Origin: CAZXYS01 sp964645005
GTDB taxonomy: Bacteria; Bacteroidota; Ignavibacteria; Kapaibacteriales; UBA2268
Assembly: GCA_964645005.1 (NCBI GenBank)
Contig: CAZXYS010000014.1
Span: forward strand, 33,062 to 97,061
Direction of reading: 5' to 3'
Length of the DNA stretch: 64,000 bases
Shown here: positions 44,579 to 54,107 of the stretch, piece after piece
How positions within the stretch are numbered: position 1 is the stretch's first letter
Layout of the letters: each line of letters opens with the position of its first letter
Program-made: the position numbers and the translations under genes
Notes under the pieces: model-generated
Told to the model about the DNA's origin: nothing
Databases searched by the model: none
What the model saw: the letters and a program-made list of their open reading frames with translations, nothing else

Positions 44579-46819
44579 TTAATCAACTATTATAAACTTT
44601 CTTGTGAAAGTACTGCCATTTCCGCTGCACTTAAGGAAATACAAACCCGGAGAAATATTGTTAGTGTTGAAATTAAAATTATAATCACCTGAGCTTAAAA
44701 ATCCTTTATATACTGATTTTTTCATTCTTCCAAGACGGTCAATTATCTCTACATTCAATTGCTGTGGTTTGTCAATTGAAAAATTGAATCTTGCTGTCTT
44801 TCCCGATGTAACCGGATTAGGATATATTCTATAATTATTTATAGCATTGGCTATATCTGCTCTTTCAACTGATACCAATGTTGAATTCAGTTCACATAGA
44901 ACACTGCCCATATCTGCCTTCACCGAATCCGGCATGAAATCCAGCTCAACAGTAGTTATCTGCCGGCGTTCAGTGTTAATGATCGTGTCACGGGCAACCG
45001 TACTGTCAGGTCCGTAAAATAGCAATGGCAGCAAAGCATGAAACACCTCAGGGATATCCGGTCCTTCCTGGATTTGTTCTACTGTAACATCAGCTATATA
45101 TTTAGAATTTTCTCCCACCCAGGGAGTGGATTCCAGCCTGTATACCGGATGCCCGGGACTGTAAAGCCACTGATTGAAAAAAGTATCCAGCGGGATTACG
45201 GGATCTGTAATATCTTCCTTCAGAGAATTAATGAAATCCATTGATTCAAGCGAATTGTAAGCATATTTATCCATCATCGATCTCAAGGCTCCCAAAAACT
45301 TATCTCTGCCAAGCGTCTCCGATAACATGTGATATACCCAGCTTGCTTTGTCATAAACCAATACTGCATATCTTCCGAAAATCGTATTCGTTGGCAAACC
45401 ATATATCGCAGGGTGGCTTAATCCACCGCTGCCCATATAATTCAGTCTTTTATAGTACATCCAACTGATATAACTGTCCCTGCCGCCTATCTTGTCCAGC
45501 CACAGAGCCTCACTCCATGTAGCGCCGCCTTCATTGATCCAGATGTCATTCCATGTAGCACATGTAATTTTATCCCCAATCCACTGATGAGCTAATTCAT
45601 GCGCTATAACTCTCATCGAGGAAAAGCTCTCAGCCAGAAATACTCTGTTCAGCGCTGTTATAGTTTGATGTTCCATACCCCCAAACCCAAATGGTTGTAT
45701 ACCGACCATTCCGTACTTATCAAAAGGATATTCTCCGAATAATCCGGAATAATACTCAATCATCCTGACTGTAGGTTCAAATGCTTTTTTAGCATTATAC
45801 GGACCTCCGCTGGCTTCCGCATCGTAGTCTTTTTCCCAGGCGTAATACTTAACTTCGACGTCGCTGCTGTCAGTTATTCTCTTGCAAGTGTCCGACCATT
45901 CCTTGAATTTCGAGGCTGTAATAGACATCAGATATGTTGTGATAGGATATTTATTATCAAAGTGGTAAATCCATTTATCCGTCCCTTTTTCCAATTCTTC
46001 CAAAAGTCCATTGGAGGCTGCGTTGAATCCCTCCGGCACAGTCACATGCACTTTGGATAGGGCTTTATCATGGGGAGTGTCATTGCAGGGCATCCAATAT
46101 CTCGCATCCTTAGGTTCGCTCATTGTATAAGCAATACGCTCCTGGACGGTATCAGGATTCTCCCGATACTTAAATTCCTTAATGTCGCCTTTATGGTAAA
46201 AGTAAAAACCATCCTGAATTGACTCTATTTTCTCGTTATCAAATTTATAATTTATTGAAACAGTTAAAGTGTCACCTGCTTTGTAATCAAAATTACTTAA
46301 CGGAATTATTAAAGTATCTTTTTCCGGTTCGGGAGTAATTTCCAGAGGCTTATCATCTACTTTTACATTAATAATTTCCAGCTCTTTAGCATCGAAAACA
46401 ATCTGATCAGTATTGACTGAATCAATTCTCACCTTGATATTATTCGTACCAGTCCATGCTCTGTCGAATATTTTCGTAGTATCGTAGATGTAATGATCGC
46501 CAAATAAAACGGAATCTATCTTGTATGAAACTTCCCTTGTTAATATACCATACCAATCAATATGCAGGTCATACTCCAGAACATCATAATTTCTCCATGA
46601 AATTGCTGATTCCCCAATTCTATTGTTCAATATTTCGAACCTTTTATGATTCTTGCAATATTCTTCATCAAAGTTTTCATTATGAGGATAATTTTTATAT
46701 TCTATCGGAGGTTCCGCAAGCATTTTTAAGGGGATATTATTGCCTGCATTAAGCAAGTTAAATAAACTGTTAAAAATTAAGAATATAATAAATGCGAATA
46801 GTAATTTAAATTTAGTCAT
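44579..46819 (-). CDS. Secreted M1-family metallopeptidase (aminopeptidase) with T9SS sorting domain
   Basis: 746 residues with a signal peptide (LLFAFIIFLIFNSLFNLLNA). Residues about 70-300 form the M1 N-terminal beta-saddle; the catalytic domain has the exopeptidase motif GGMEHQTI (usual GAMEN variant, with His for Asn) and the zinc site HELAHQW with His407, Glu408, His411 and Glu430 in WINEGGATW. A Tyr suitable as transition-state stabiliser lies further on (FGRYAVLVYDKASWVYHML). The last 80 residues are a T9SS sorting domain (YRIYPNPVTSGKTARFNF, ISPGLYFLKCSG). It probably cleaves N-terminal residues from peptides at the cell surface. The gene follows the propeller gene's direction but is 128 bp upstream of it, so co-transcription is unclear. 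Confidence 0.93.
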   Translation of the reverse strand: MTKFKLLFAFIIFLIFNSLFNLLNAGNNIPLKMLAEPPIEYKNYPHNENFDEEYCKNHKRFEILNNRIGESAISWRNYDVLEYDLHIDWYGILTREVSYKIDSVLFGDHYIYDTTKIFDRAWTGTNNIKVRIDSVNTDQIVFDAKELEIINVKVDDKPLEITPEPEKDTLIIPLSNFDYKAGDTLTVSINYKFDNEKIESIQDGFYFYHKGDIKEFKYRENPDTVQERIAYTMSEPKDARYWMPCNDTPHDKALSKVHVTVPEGFNAASNGLLEELEKGTDKWIYHFDNKYPITTYLMSITASKFKEWSDTCKRITDSSDVEVKYYAWEKDYDAEASGGPYNAKKAFEPTVRMIEYYSGLFGEYPFDKYGMVGIQPFGFGGMEHQTITALNRVFLAESFSSMRVIAHELAHQWIGDKITCATWNDIWINEGGATWSEALWLDKIGGRDSYISWMYYKRLNYMGSGGLSHPAIYGLPTNTIFGRYAVLVYDKASWVYHMLSETLGRDKFLGALRSMMDKYAYNSLESMDFINSLKEDITDPVIPLDTFFNQWLYSPGHPVYRLESTPWVGENSKYIADVTVEQIQEGPDIPEVFHALLPLLFYGPDSTVARDTIINTERRQITTVELDFMPDSVKADMGSVLCELNSTLVSVERADIANAINNYRIYPNPVTSGKTARFNFSIDKPQQLNVEIIDRLGRMKKSVYKGFLSSGDYNFNFNTNNISPGLYFLKCSGNGSTFTRKFIIVD

Positions 46820-46966
46820 TTAATTTCCTGTTTTTGTTATTTGTTCTCCGTATAAGACAGATTACTATACAAATAAGTTACATTTGACTGTCCGTTGCTG
46901 TAAAAATAATTAAATCTATAAACGTCGCCTACAAAAAAATCGTTTCTATAAACTAACGGTGGGAGT

Positions 46967-47788
46967 ATGGATATTAAATCAAAATATACTTTGAATAACG
47001 GAGTGGAAATTCCATATTTGGGTTTGGGCACATATAAAATGGCAGCCGGCAATGAGACTTACAACGCTGTCAGGACTGCTCTTGATTATGGATACAGACA
47101 TATTGATACAGCTTCGATCTACGGTAATGAAGCAGAAGTTGGCAAAGCGGTAAAAGAATCCGGTATTCCAAGAGAAGATATTTTTGTCACAACTAAAGTC
47201 TGGAATTCCGAGCAGGGATATGAAAAAACCTTGAAAGCATTTGAAAAAAGTCAGAAAAAACTGGGACTTAAATATATAGATCTTTATCTCATCCACTGGC
47301 CAGTAAAAGAACATAGAAAAAAAACCTGGCTGGCTCTGGAAAAAATTTACCGCGAACGCCTCGTAAGAGCAATAGGCGTTAGCAATTATCTTGTCAGCCA
47401 CATTCATGAATTGATGGATTATGCGGAAGCAGCCCCTACGGTCAATCAAGTGGAATTCAGTCCATTTCTTTATCAGAAGGAATTGCTATCCGTCTGTGAT
47501 GCTAATAACATTAAGATTGAAGCATATACACCATTAGTTCGCGGTAGAAAAAAAGACGATCCGCGCCTAATCGAAATTTCTCAAAAATATGGTAAAACCT
47601 GGGCACAGGTGCTGATACGCTGGGCATTGCAGCATGAACTCGTAGTTCTGCCCAAATCTTCACATACAGACAGGATAATAGAAAATGGAAATGTTTTTGA
47701 TTTCTATATCGAAGATGAAGATATGATTGTACTTGATTCTATGAATGAAGATTATCGTGTATCCTGGGATCCGTCAGATGTAGAATAG
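46967..47788 (+). CDS. Aldo/keto reductase family oxidoreductase
   Basis: 273 residues, full length for the bacterial AKR5-like group (2,5-diketo-gluconate reductase type). The TIM-barrel signatures are complete: GLGTYKMA near the N-terminus, catalytic tetrad Asp47, Tyr52, Lys77 and His110 (DTASIYGNE, TTKVW, LIHWP), AIGVSNY, VNQVEFSPF and the cofactor segment VLPKSSHTDRI near the C-terminus. The Lys-Ser pair there fits NADPH use. GGTGGGAGT stands before the ATG. The likely reaction is NADPH-dependent reduction of a small aldehyde or ketone; the substrate cannot be told. It is divergent from the M1 peptidase and convergent on the next gene, so transcribed alone. Confidence 0.93.
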   Translation: MDIKSKYTLNNGVEIPYLGLGTYKMAAGNETYNAVRTALDYGYRHIDTASIYGNEAEVGKAVKESGIPREDIFVTTKVWNSEQGYEKTLKAFEKSQKKLGLKYIDLYLIHWPVKEHRKKTWLALEKIYRERLVRAIGVSNYLVSHIHELMDYAEAAPTVNQVEFSPFLYQKELLSVCDANNIKIEAYTPLVRGRKKDDPRLIEISQKYGKTWAQVLIRWALQHELVVLPKSSHTDRIIENGNVFDFYIEDEDMIVLDSMNEDYRVSWDPSDVE

Positions 47789-47801
47789 TATTTATAATGG
47801 A

Positions 47802-48197
47802 TCAAGGCTTGGGTTCCCAATCCATTCCTTCGCATGGGACATGTTCCTTACTGACAAATTCATCGTAGATCTTGCACATTTGACTTGAGGGATCGAAATG
47901 CCTGCATGTGCCGCAAAGCGTATCTTCCTCAAACTTCTCCATACGCTTGGAAAATGTTTGCCATTGCAAATATGCGGGCCATGCTGCAAGAAACCATAAT
48001 GCAAACAAAGATACCCACCAGTATTTATATGCTTCGTAATACTGAACGATAATAATGCTGAGGAAAATTATAATTGCTGACCGCAAAACCAGTCCCCAGA
48101 CAATGGAACCGGTCGTAACAACAGGCTGATTTGATTCATTGTCTTCTTCAGTTCCTTTACGGAACAGGAAGACATCTTTGATTTTTTCTAAATCCAT
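47802..48197 (-). CDS. Small membrane protein with C-terminal Cys-rich segment
   Basis: 131 residues; unknown family. A charged N-terminus of about 28 residues is followed by two closely spaced TM helices (about 30-52, LVLRSAIIIFLSIIIVQYY; about 57-75, WVSLFALWFLAAWPAYL) and a soluble tail with four Cys in CGTCRHFDPSSQMC and VPCEGM, a pattern suggestive of a zinc or disulfide knuckle. The gene converges with the aldo/keto reductase, leaving 13 bp between the stops. No partner is apparent. Confidence 0.75.
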   Translation of the reverse strand: MDLEKIKDVFLFRKGTEEDNESNQPVVTTGSIVWGLVLRSAIIIFLSIIIVQYYEAYKYWWVSLFALWFLAAWPAYLQWQTFSKRMEKFEEDTLCGTCRHFDPSSQMCKIYDEFVSKEHVPCEGMDWEPKP

Positions 48198-48298
48198 ATA
48201 AGATCATTATAATGTTTTATTTCGATCAATTTTAATAACGAAGCAGTTATTAAATTGTTTGTTGGATAATTTAAGTAAAGATTAATTGACTATGAGCT

Positions 48299-49540
48299 TT
48301 AGTAATTAATAGTCATAAGGTATAGTCTGTTATTAATAACACCAAGAGTTTCGTATCTTTTATCACGCCAGTTATATCGTGGTGCTATTGTATAATCCAC
48401 CATCATACCGGCTACAAGTTCATCTCTGTTAAGAAAGCGCATCACAAGCGAACTGGTAGTGGTATAAGCGATAGTTGCGCTGTTTGGTTTCATGGCGATA
48501 GTCTGGTTAGGCGTCACACCGGTAATATTGGGATATTTTTTTCCGTCAATAATTGCATAGCAATCAAGATAACAGCCAATGAAATATAGCTGCTTACCAT
48601 CATGAGTGAATTTCGGCGTTCCGACTGTCTCACCGCCCTGATATTCCGTTCCATTATAAACAGTTATATACATTCCCTGCTTATAGGCAGTGAATGCCAT
48701 CAGCGGGGCATGAGGGTGCAGTGCAAGCCCTTTCGCCTTATCATAATATCTTGTAACATAGGGCTCATAATACTCATCCGAAATCAACACACCGACAGTT
48801 CCCACATTTTCCCGACTGCCAAGAAATGCAGCGGCAGTGCCTTTCAAATTTATCTTAACTTCACTGATATTGTCATAATAATCTGTGATCTCTTCTTCAT
48901 TCTTATATATTTGCCATTGATAACCGCTACGCGCCGCATAAAGCATTTTACCGTCGCGCCAGAAACCGATCGGCTTAATTTCCTCATAAACATTGGTTTC
49001 ATTGCCATTAATATTCAGAACATAGCCGCTGCCCCTCTTTCCCATAAAAGCTATCCTTGCAGCATTATTATTCACAAAAATGGTACCGGATTTCCTGAAT
49101 GTTTTGATCTCGCGGTCACCGGCAGCAATCACTTCTTCATCATAATTTTTGTAAGAATAAACCAGATGCTGCGAATTACCGCTGAACTTGATTTCCCCTG
49201 TTTGTCTGCCGGGCAGACTGAAAACCGTATCATTGGTTATAATATACCACTGCACATTGTCATACGCAAAGCAAGCCCATCGATTACCATCGGGCGAGAA
49301 TACCGGATCGGTTATGTTATTATACACATCAGTTTCATGTCCATCAACAATCAGTCGATATCTTTCCTTAAACGGTTGAGTTTTAGCCCACCAGTGATGA
49401 GTCGTATCAAGACCAATGCTATAAAGCGGCTCAGTACCATCCCATAGAAGATAATCTTTGGAATAATCAGCATAAACAGTACCTGAAAACAAAATCGCAA
49501 ACAAAATCAAAGCTGTCAGCCGGGCTTTCTTATTTTTCAT
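48299..49540 (-). CDS. Exported TolB-like beta-propeller protein of unknown function
   Basis: 413 residues with a signal peptide (LTALILFAILFSGTVYA). The mature part shows repeated strands of propeller type, most clearly DPVFSPDGNRWACFAYDN, GTPKFTHDGKQLYFIGCY and IAMKPNSATIAYTT, alternating with short recurring 'YNxI' loops (VYNNITDP, VYEEIKPI, YYDNISEV). This fits WD40/PD40-like blades of periplasmic TolB-type proteins, although no TolB N-terminal domain is present. The gene appears monocistronic. Partner and function are unknown. Confidence 0.75.
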   Translation of the reverse strand: MKNKKARLTALILFAILFSGTVYADYSKDYLLWDGTEPLYSIGLDTTHHWWAKTQPFKERYRLIVDGHETDVYNNITDPVFSPDGNRWACFAYDNVQWYIITNDTVFSLPGRQTGEIKFSGNSQHLVYSYKNYDEEVIAAGDREIKTFRKSGTIFVNNNAARIAFMGKRGSGYVLNINGNETNVYEEIKPIGFWRDGKMLYAARSGYQWQIYKNEEEITDYYDNISEVKINLKGTAAAFLGSRENVGTVGVLISDEYYEPYVTRYYDKAKGLALHPHAPLMAFTAYKQGMYITVYNGTEYQGGETVGTPKFTHDGKQLYFIGCYLDCYAIIDGKKYPNITGVTPNQTIAMKPNSATIAYTTTSSLVMRFLNRDELVAGMMVDYTIAPRYNWRDKRYETLGVINNRLYLMTINY

Positions 49541-49808
49541 CCATCTGTCCGGTTTATTACCATTATATCTTACTTTTACTATCTATGTTAACTGTTTGCA
49601 TTATGTAATATTTTATAAATTGGTATGTCTCACCTATCAAAACAAATTAAACATGTAAAAATAGCATCACATAGCTATCCGGAGTATAATTCAAAATAAT
49701 TTTCAATTTTACACAATTAAAGTCCTATTTTCAACGTTATTCACATCTGGTAAATAGAAATTTTCTTTGAAAACTAAAAAAATAGCCTTAATTTTGAATT
49801 CCTGCAAT

Positions 49809-49891
49809 GCGGAAGTGGCGGAATAGGTAGACGCGCTATCTTGAGGGGGTAGTGTCCACCGGACGTGAGGGTTCGAGTCCCTCCTTCCGCA
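49809..49891 (+). tRNA. tRNA-Leu (GAG)
   Basis: An 83-nt class II tRNA: acceptor stem GCGGAAG/CTTCCGC with discriminator A73, D arm with AGGTAGAC, anticodon stem CTATC/GGTAG with loop TTGAGGG (anticodon GAG), a long variable arm (TGTCCACCGGACG) and T loop TTCGAGT. CCA is not encoded. Confidence 0.95.
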
Positions 49892-49922
49892 CAACATTGA
49901 AAAGAAAAGAGTTATGTAGACC

Positions 49923-49950
49923 AAGCCCGGCAGAGATGACGGGCTTTTTT
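49923..49950 (+). terminator. Rho-independent terminator downstream of tRNA-Leu
   Basis: Stem AAGCCCG / CGGGCTT with a roughly 10-nt loop followed by TTTTTT, 32 bp after the tRNA. Confidence 0.88.
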
Positions 49951-50095
49951 GTTGGATTCGGGACGTATTTGCACCGAAGAAAAGCTAAATAAATAGAAAT
50001 ATCATTGTTAATTATATTTTTATTTATCATAGTTCTTGAATATGATAATTTTATGATTCATTCGTAGAAAAAATTGTCCAATTGTCATTATAAAA

Positions 50096-50133
50096 ATCAA
50101 AGCCCTGCAAAATAAAATTTGCTGGGCTTTGAT
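50096..50133. terminator. Symmetric hairpin upstream of the R-M locus
   Basis: A 10-bp inverted repeat ATCAAAGCCC / GGGCTTTGAT with TGC/GCT flanks of an AT-rich loop. No gene ends nearby on either strand, so it may be a relic terminator or an insulator at the edge of the island. The rest of 49951-50476 holds no gene and must contain the hsdM promoter. Confidence 0.5.
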
Positions 50134-50476
50134 ATATTAAATTAGAAGTGTTATACACACTATAAATTACTATAGGTAAGACATAACACAGTCCGGAAAA
50201 ACCTCTTAAAATCGATTTATGTGGCTTTTTCTCAGGAACGTTAGCTGTTGCACCTTTTAGCATAATAAAACTATAAAACGTATTGATCTTCCTTAATATT
50301 TTTGTATTTACATCCTTACCCCCTCATTTTCTTAGCATTTCTTTCGATTTTTTTATATATTGTAATTTATTATTAATTTCAATCCGGCTGTATGTTTGTT
50401 CATAAGCTGTTAAATCATAGATGTTTTCTCTGTGAGAGAAGTATTTTTATTTTGATTGAAAATAATGGTAAGGACT

Positions 50477-52084
50477 ATGGCTAAAAACTCAGGCGCAAAT
50501 TTGGGATTCGAAGAGAGACTGTGGACTGCCGCAGATAAATTGCGCGGCACTATGGATGCTTCCGAGTATAAACATGTCGTTCTGGGGCTGATATTCCTCA
50601 AATATATATCCGATGCCTTTCAGGAAAAATATGATGAGCTTGTGAAAGAAGAATTTGCCGATCCCGAAGACCGTGACGAATACACCGCTGAGAATATATT
50701 CTGGGTGCCGACGGAAGCACGCTGGAGTTTCCTGCAATCGAAGGCGAAAGATCCCATGATCGGACAGCATATCGACAAAGCTATGGCTGCTATCGAAAAG
50801 GAAAATGAGTCTTTGAAAGGCGTATTGCCGAAGGATTTTGCACGACCGGCGCTTGATAAATCACGCTTGGGACAGATTATTGATCTTATCGCTACAATCG
50901 GGCTCGGGGATAAGGAAAACCGTGCTAAAGATATTCTCGGTCGTGTATATGAATACTTCATTGCTAAATTTGCGGAGAAAGAAGGAAAAGGCGGCGGCGA
51001 ATTCTATACACCGCAAAGTATCGTAAGGCTGCTCGTGGAGATGATAGAGCCGTTTCATGGCAGAGTTTACGATCCCTGTTGTGGTTCAGGGGGTATGTTC
51101 GTACAGACTGTAAAATTCGTAGAACATTATGCCAACGGCAACGGCAATGGTACGAAAGCCTTACGCAATATTTCAATTTACGGGCAGGAATCGAATTACA
51201 CTACCTGGCGCCTTGCTAAAATGAATCTCGCAATTCGTGGTATTGATGCTCATATTGAGTGGGGAGATTCCTTTGCTGATGATAAGCAAAAAGACCTGCG
51301 GGCGGATTTTCTGTTGGCTAATCCGCCTTTTAATATGGAAGACTGGGGATTTTCCCGTGTGAAAGATGATGTCCGCTGGCGATATGGCAGACCACCCGCA
51401 GGCGGAGTAAGAAAACAGAAGGACGGATCTACTTTTAATGTTGACGGCAGAAATGCCAATTATGCCTGGATACAGCATTTTATATATCATTTGTCGCCTA
51501 CGGGAACAACCGGATTTGTGATGGCTAACGGTTCGATGTCCACGAATACGTCGAGCGAGGGTAATATCAGGAAAGCCATTGTTGACGACGACCTCGTGGA
51601 TTGCATGATAGCTCTGCCCGGACAGCTCTTTTACACTACGCAGATACCTGTTTGCCTGTGGTTTTTGACCAGAAATAAGAAGCAGGATAGAAGACGTGGT
51701 TTTCGTGATCGCAGCGGCGAAACTCTGTTCATTGATGCGAGGAAGATGGGCAGCCTTATTGATCGAGTCCATCGTGAACTGTCCGATAATGAAATCAGCG
51801 AGATTGCGAAAACATATCATGCGTGGCGGGGTGAGGAAAAGTACGGTAAGTATGAAGATAAGCCCGGATACTGCAAAGCTGCTACGTTGGAAGAAATTCA
51901 GTCTCATAATTACGTGCTGACGCCCGGACGCTATGTTGGGGCAGAGGAAATTGAAGATGACGGCATACCATTCGAAGAAAAGATGGCGGAACTGACGGAT
52001 AAACTCTACGAGCAGATGCGGCAGGCGCAGGAACTCGACGAAACTATAAAGAAAAATCTGGAGGCGCTGGGTTATGGGGAGTGA
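50477..52084 (+). CDS. hsdM: Type I restriction-modification system, DNA methyltransferase subunit M
   Basis: About 535 residues from the ATG at 50477, which gives the family-typical start MAKNSGANLGFEERLWTAADKLRG; an ATG at 50465 and a TTG at 50456 lie in frame. Residues about 10-150 form the HsdM N-terminal helical domain (SEYKHVVLGLIFLKYISDAF), and about 160-480 the N6-adenine methyltransferase: SAM motif I DPCCGSGGMF (about 200) and catalytic NPPF in LLANPPFNMEDW (about 280). It methylates adenine in a bipartite site chosen by HsdS and also forms part of the restriction complex. It is the first gene of the locus, followed 81 bp later by a DUF1016-N gene rather than directly by hsdS. Confidence 0.95.
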   Translation: MAKNSGANLGFEERLWTAADKLRGTMDASEYKHVVLGLIFLKYISDAFQEKYDELVKEEFADPEDRDEYTAENIFWVPTEARWSFLQSKAKDPMIGQHIDKAMAAIEKENESLKGVLPKDFARPALDKSRLGQIIDLIATIGLGDKENRAKDILGRVYEYFIAKFAEKEGKGGGEFYTPQSIVRLLVEMIEPFHGRVYDPCCGSGGMFVQTVKFVEHYANGNGNGTKALRNISIYGQESNYTTWRLAKMNLAIRGIDAHIEWGDSFADDKQKDLRADFLLANPPFNMEDWGFSRVKDDVRWRYGRPPAGGVRKQKDGSTFNVDGRNANYAWIQHFIYHLSPTGTTGFVMANGSMSTNTSSEGNIRKAIVDDDLVDCMIALPGQLFYTTQIPVCLWFLTRNKKQDRRRGFRDRSGETLFIDARKMGSLIDRVHRELSDNEISEIAKTYHAWRGEEKYGKYEDKPGYCKAATLEEIQSHNYVLTPGRYVGAEEIEDDGIPFEEKMAELTDKLYEQMRQAQELDETIKKNLEALGYGE

Positions 52085-52165
52085 AAGAAATGATTGTCAT
52101 TAAATTTTATAGAATAGTGGGTACAGTGTCCCCACAATAGAAAATTAATACTATGGTTTTAGGGT

Positions 52166-52606
52166 ATGGCAGATAGAAATAAAAACTTTGACTTTAGCTT
52201 GCTCGTTACAGCTATTCAAAACACCCATGAAAGTATGGCTTCACAAGCCGTTAAGGCAATTAATATGAGCCATACCATGAGAAATTGGCTGATTGGGTGT
52301 TACATAATGGAATATGAACAAAATGGAGCCGATAGAGCTGATTACGGTAAAAACCTGCTAACTTATTTATCGAAAAATCTTGAATCTAAAGGGATTACAG
52401 GATGTGCGCCCCGCTCTCTCAGATTATACCGGAAATTTTATTTAAATTATCCTCAGATTTGGCAGACGCTGTCTGCCGAATCTCAGAGCAATCTTTTACC
52501 TGAACCAATTTGGCAGACGCTGTCTGCCAAATTAGAAATTGGGAATTCCGGAGTATTATTGAGCTTTCTTGAAGAAAAGATCAGGGAGTTTGGCGATGGG
52601 GAATGA
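52166..52606 (+). CDS. Lone DUF1016 N-terminal (YhcG-like) domain protein inside the R-M locus
   Basis: 146 residues matching DUF1016_N: a helical region with INMSHTMRNWLIGCYIMEYEQNG, YGKNLLTYLSKNLESKG and LRLYRKFYLNYPQIWQTLSAE. In full YhcG-type proteins (about 330-380 residues) this recognition domain precedes a PD-(D/E)XK nuclease domain; here the chain stops soon after the domain and the nuclease is missing. The C-terminal 50 residues contain two copies of IWQTLSA encoded by two 17-bp palindromes 51 bp apart. The stop lies 10 bp inside hsdS, so translation may be coupled. It could be a truncated remnant or a small R-M accessory protein. Confidence 0.8.
   Translation: MADRNKNFDFSLLVTAIQNTHESMASQAVKAINMSHTMRNWLIGCYIMEYEQNGADRADYGKNLLTYLSKNLESKGITGCAPRSLRLYRKFYLNYPQIWQTLSAESQSNLLPEPIWQTLSAKLEIGNSGVLLSFLEEKIREFGDGE
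52461..52528. repeat. Pair of short palindromes inside the DUF1016-N gene
   Basis: The 17-bp sequence GGCAGACGCTGTCTGCC (7-bp stem, GCT loop) occurs at 52461-52477 and 52512-52528. The second is extended to a 9-bp stem by TT/AA. Both are translated in the same frame. Confidence 0.9.
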
Positions 52607-53945
52607 GTGGAAAGAAATAACATTTCCTGAAGCAGTTTTAATAAATCCTAAAGTGGATTTAAAAAAAGGTGTAGAGTATCCTTTTGTTGAGATGAAAGCT
52701 ATTGAGCCAACATGGAAAAATGTTTCTGAATCTGAAATAAGAGAATTTAAAAATGGTGGATCTCGATTTTTGCCAAATGATACTCTTCTTGCAAGAATAA
52801 CACCTTGCCTTGAAAATGGGAAAACAGCGAGATTTGCCCCATCTTTAAAATATGCTGGGAAGCCTGGCTTTGGTTCTACTGAATTTATTGTCATAAGAGG
52901 TCGTGAAGGTGTGACAGATAATGATTTTGCATATTATCTTAGTCAATATCCCGAATTCAGAGAATATGCAATTGCTCAAATGACTGGAAGTTCTGGAAGA
53001 CAAAGAGTACCTGTGAATTCTTTGAACAGTTTTTCATTTTTATTACCACCACTTAACGAACAGAAAGCCATAGCCAACATACTCGGTTCGCTGGATGACA
53101 AGATAGAGCTTAACCGGCGCATAAATGAGACGCTGGAAGCGATAGCTCGGGCGATATTCAAGTCCTGGTTTGTGGATTTCGATCCGGTGCGGGCTAAAGC
53201 CGAAGGTCGTGACACCGGTCTGCCGGACGAAATAGCTGACCTCTTCCCCGATAGCTTTACTGATTCCGAGCTTGGCAAGATACCGGAGGGATGGGAGGTA
53301 GTTAGTTTTGGCAGTCTTATTCAAAAAACAATTGGGGGTGATTGGGGTAAGAAATCACCAGATAATGTACATAATATCAAGTCAAAAATTATACGTGGTA
53401 CAGATATTCCTGAGCTATTAAACGGATCAATTAGTAAAGCCCCACTTAGATTTGTAAAACAAAATAAATTGAAAACTCGCAAATTAACGGATGGGGATAT
53501 TATTATTGAAATCTCAGGTGGTAGTCCTACGAAACCAACAGGTCGATCTTTGTATATTACAAACAATCTAATAGAAAGACTTGGTGGTATAGTTGAACCA
53601 GCAAGTTTTTGTCGCATGTTTAAACCAGTATCTAATACCATCGGATTATTTGTTGCAATTCATTTGATATATATTTATAATCAGGGTAAAATGTGGGGCT
53701 ATCAGAACCAAAGTACAGGGATAGCCAATTTTCAAAAAAATATGTTTTTAGAAAGAGAAAACCTTGCAATACCCAATAATAGAAGAATATTCGACTTTTT
53801 TTATAATAAATGCAGACCAATCATTGATAAAATTCAATCAAATGAGAATGTATTACTTTCAAAAATCCGTGATACACTCTTGCCGAAGTTAATATCCGGC
53901 GAGTTGCGGGTAAATGATGTAGAAGAAATTGTGGAGGAGGAATGA
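52596..53945 (+). CDS. hsdS: Type I restriction-modification system, specificity subunit S
   Basis: About 449 residues from the ATG at 52596 (MGNEWKEITFPEAV), preferred over one at 52569 because CAGGGAG stands before it and the family start fits. Two target-recognition domains: TRD1 about 1-150 and TRD2 about 225-395, the first followed by the conserved region LPPLNEQKAIANILGSLDDKIELNRRINETLEAI (shortened here to its start, LPPLNEQKAI) with SWFVDFDPVRAK, and the second by LLSKIRDTLLPKLISGEL. Both coiled-coil spacers are intact, so the subunit should define a bipartite site. Its start overlaps the DUF1016-N gene and its TGA overlaps the ATG at 53942 of the repeat-bearing frame, which has GGAGGAGG before it. 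Confidence 0.93.
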   Translation: MGNEWKEITFPEAVLINPKVDLKKGVEYPFVEMKAIEPTWKNVSESEIREFKNGGSRFLPNDTLLARITPCLENGKTARFAPSLKYAGKPGFGSTEFIVIRGREGVTDNDFAYYLSQYPEFREYAIAQMTGSSGRQRVPVNSLNSFSFLLPPLNEQKAIANILGSLDDKIELNRRINETLEAIARAIFKSWFVDFDPVRAKAEGRDTGLPDEIADLFPDSFTDSELGKIPEGWEVVSFGSLIQKTIGGDWGKKSPDNVHNIKSKIIRGTDIPELLNGSISKAPLRFVKQNKLKTRKLTDGDIIIEISGGSPTKPTGRSLYITNNLIERLGGIVEPASFCRMFKPVSNTIGLFVAIHLIYIYNQGKMWGYQNQSTGIANFQKNMFLERENLAIPNNRRIFDFFYNKCRPIIDKIQSNENVLLSKIRDTLLPKLISGELRVNDVEEIVEEE

Positions 53946-54107
53946 GTATACCACAAAATCAATTGATTAGAAAATCAACCGTATGGGCGAGTGACAATTC
54001 GCCCGAACCAGCGAAAAATATTTCACCTGAACAACAGGGGAATGTAGGGGCGAAAAATATTTCGCCCCTACGGGGAATCAATCAGATATTATCCAAATGT
54101 GAAACGA
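53942..54107 (+). CDS. Repeat-encoded N-terminal reading frame, interrupted by the assembly gap
   Basis: An ATG overlapping the hsdS stop (ATGA), directly preceded by GGAGGAGGA, opens a frame of 55 codons before the N run. After MSIPQNQLIRKSTVWA the frame is entirely repeat-derived (DNSPEPAKNISPEQQGN, GAKNISPLRGINQILSK). The same peptide motifs recur in the frame that runs into the transposase gene after the gap. If the missing DNA restores the frame (for example one more base than the 100 N placeholders), this would be the start of one long transposase reading frame. As assembled, the two sides are in different frames, so this is listed as a partial ORF only. Confidence 0.4.

Noticed and set aside
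49709..50030. Minus-strand ORFs over tRNA-Leu
   Set aside because: They read through the tRNA and its terminator; the peptide resembles the common false ORF found antisense to tRNA-Leu genes.
51173..51907. 244-residue minus-strand ORF within hsdM
   Set aside because: Antisense to the conserved methyltransferase domain and without recognisable motifs.
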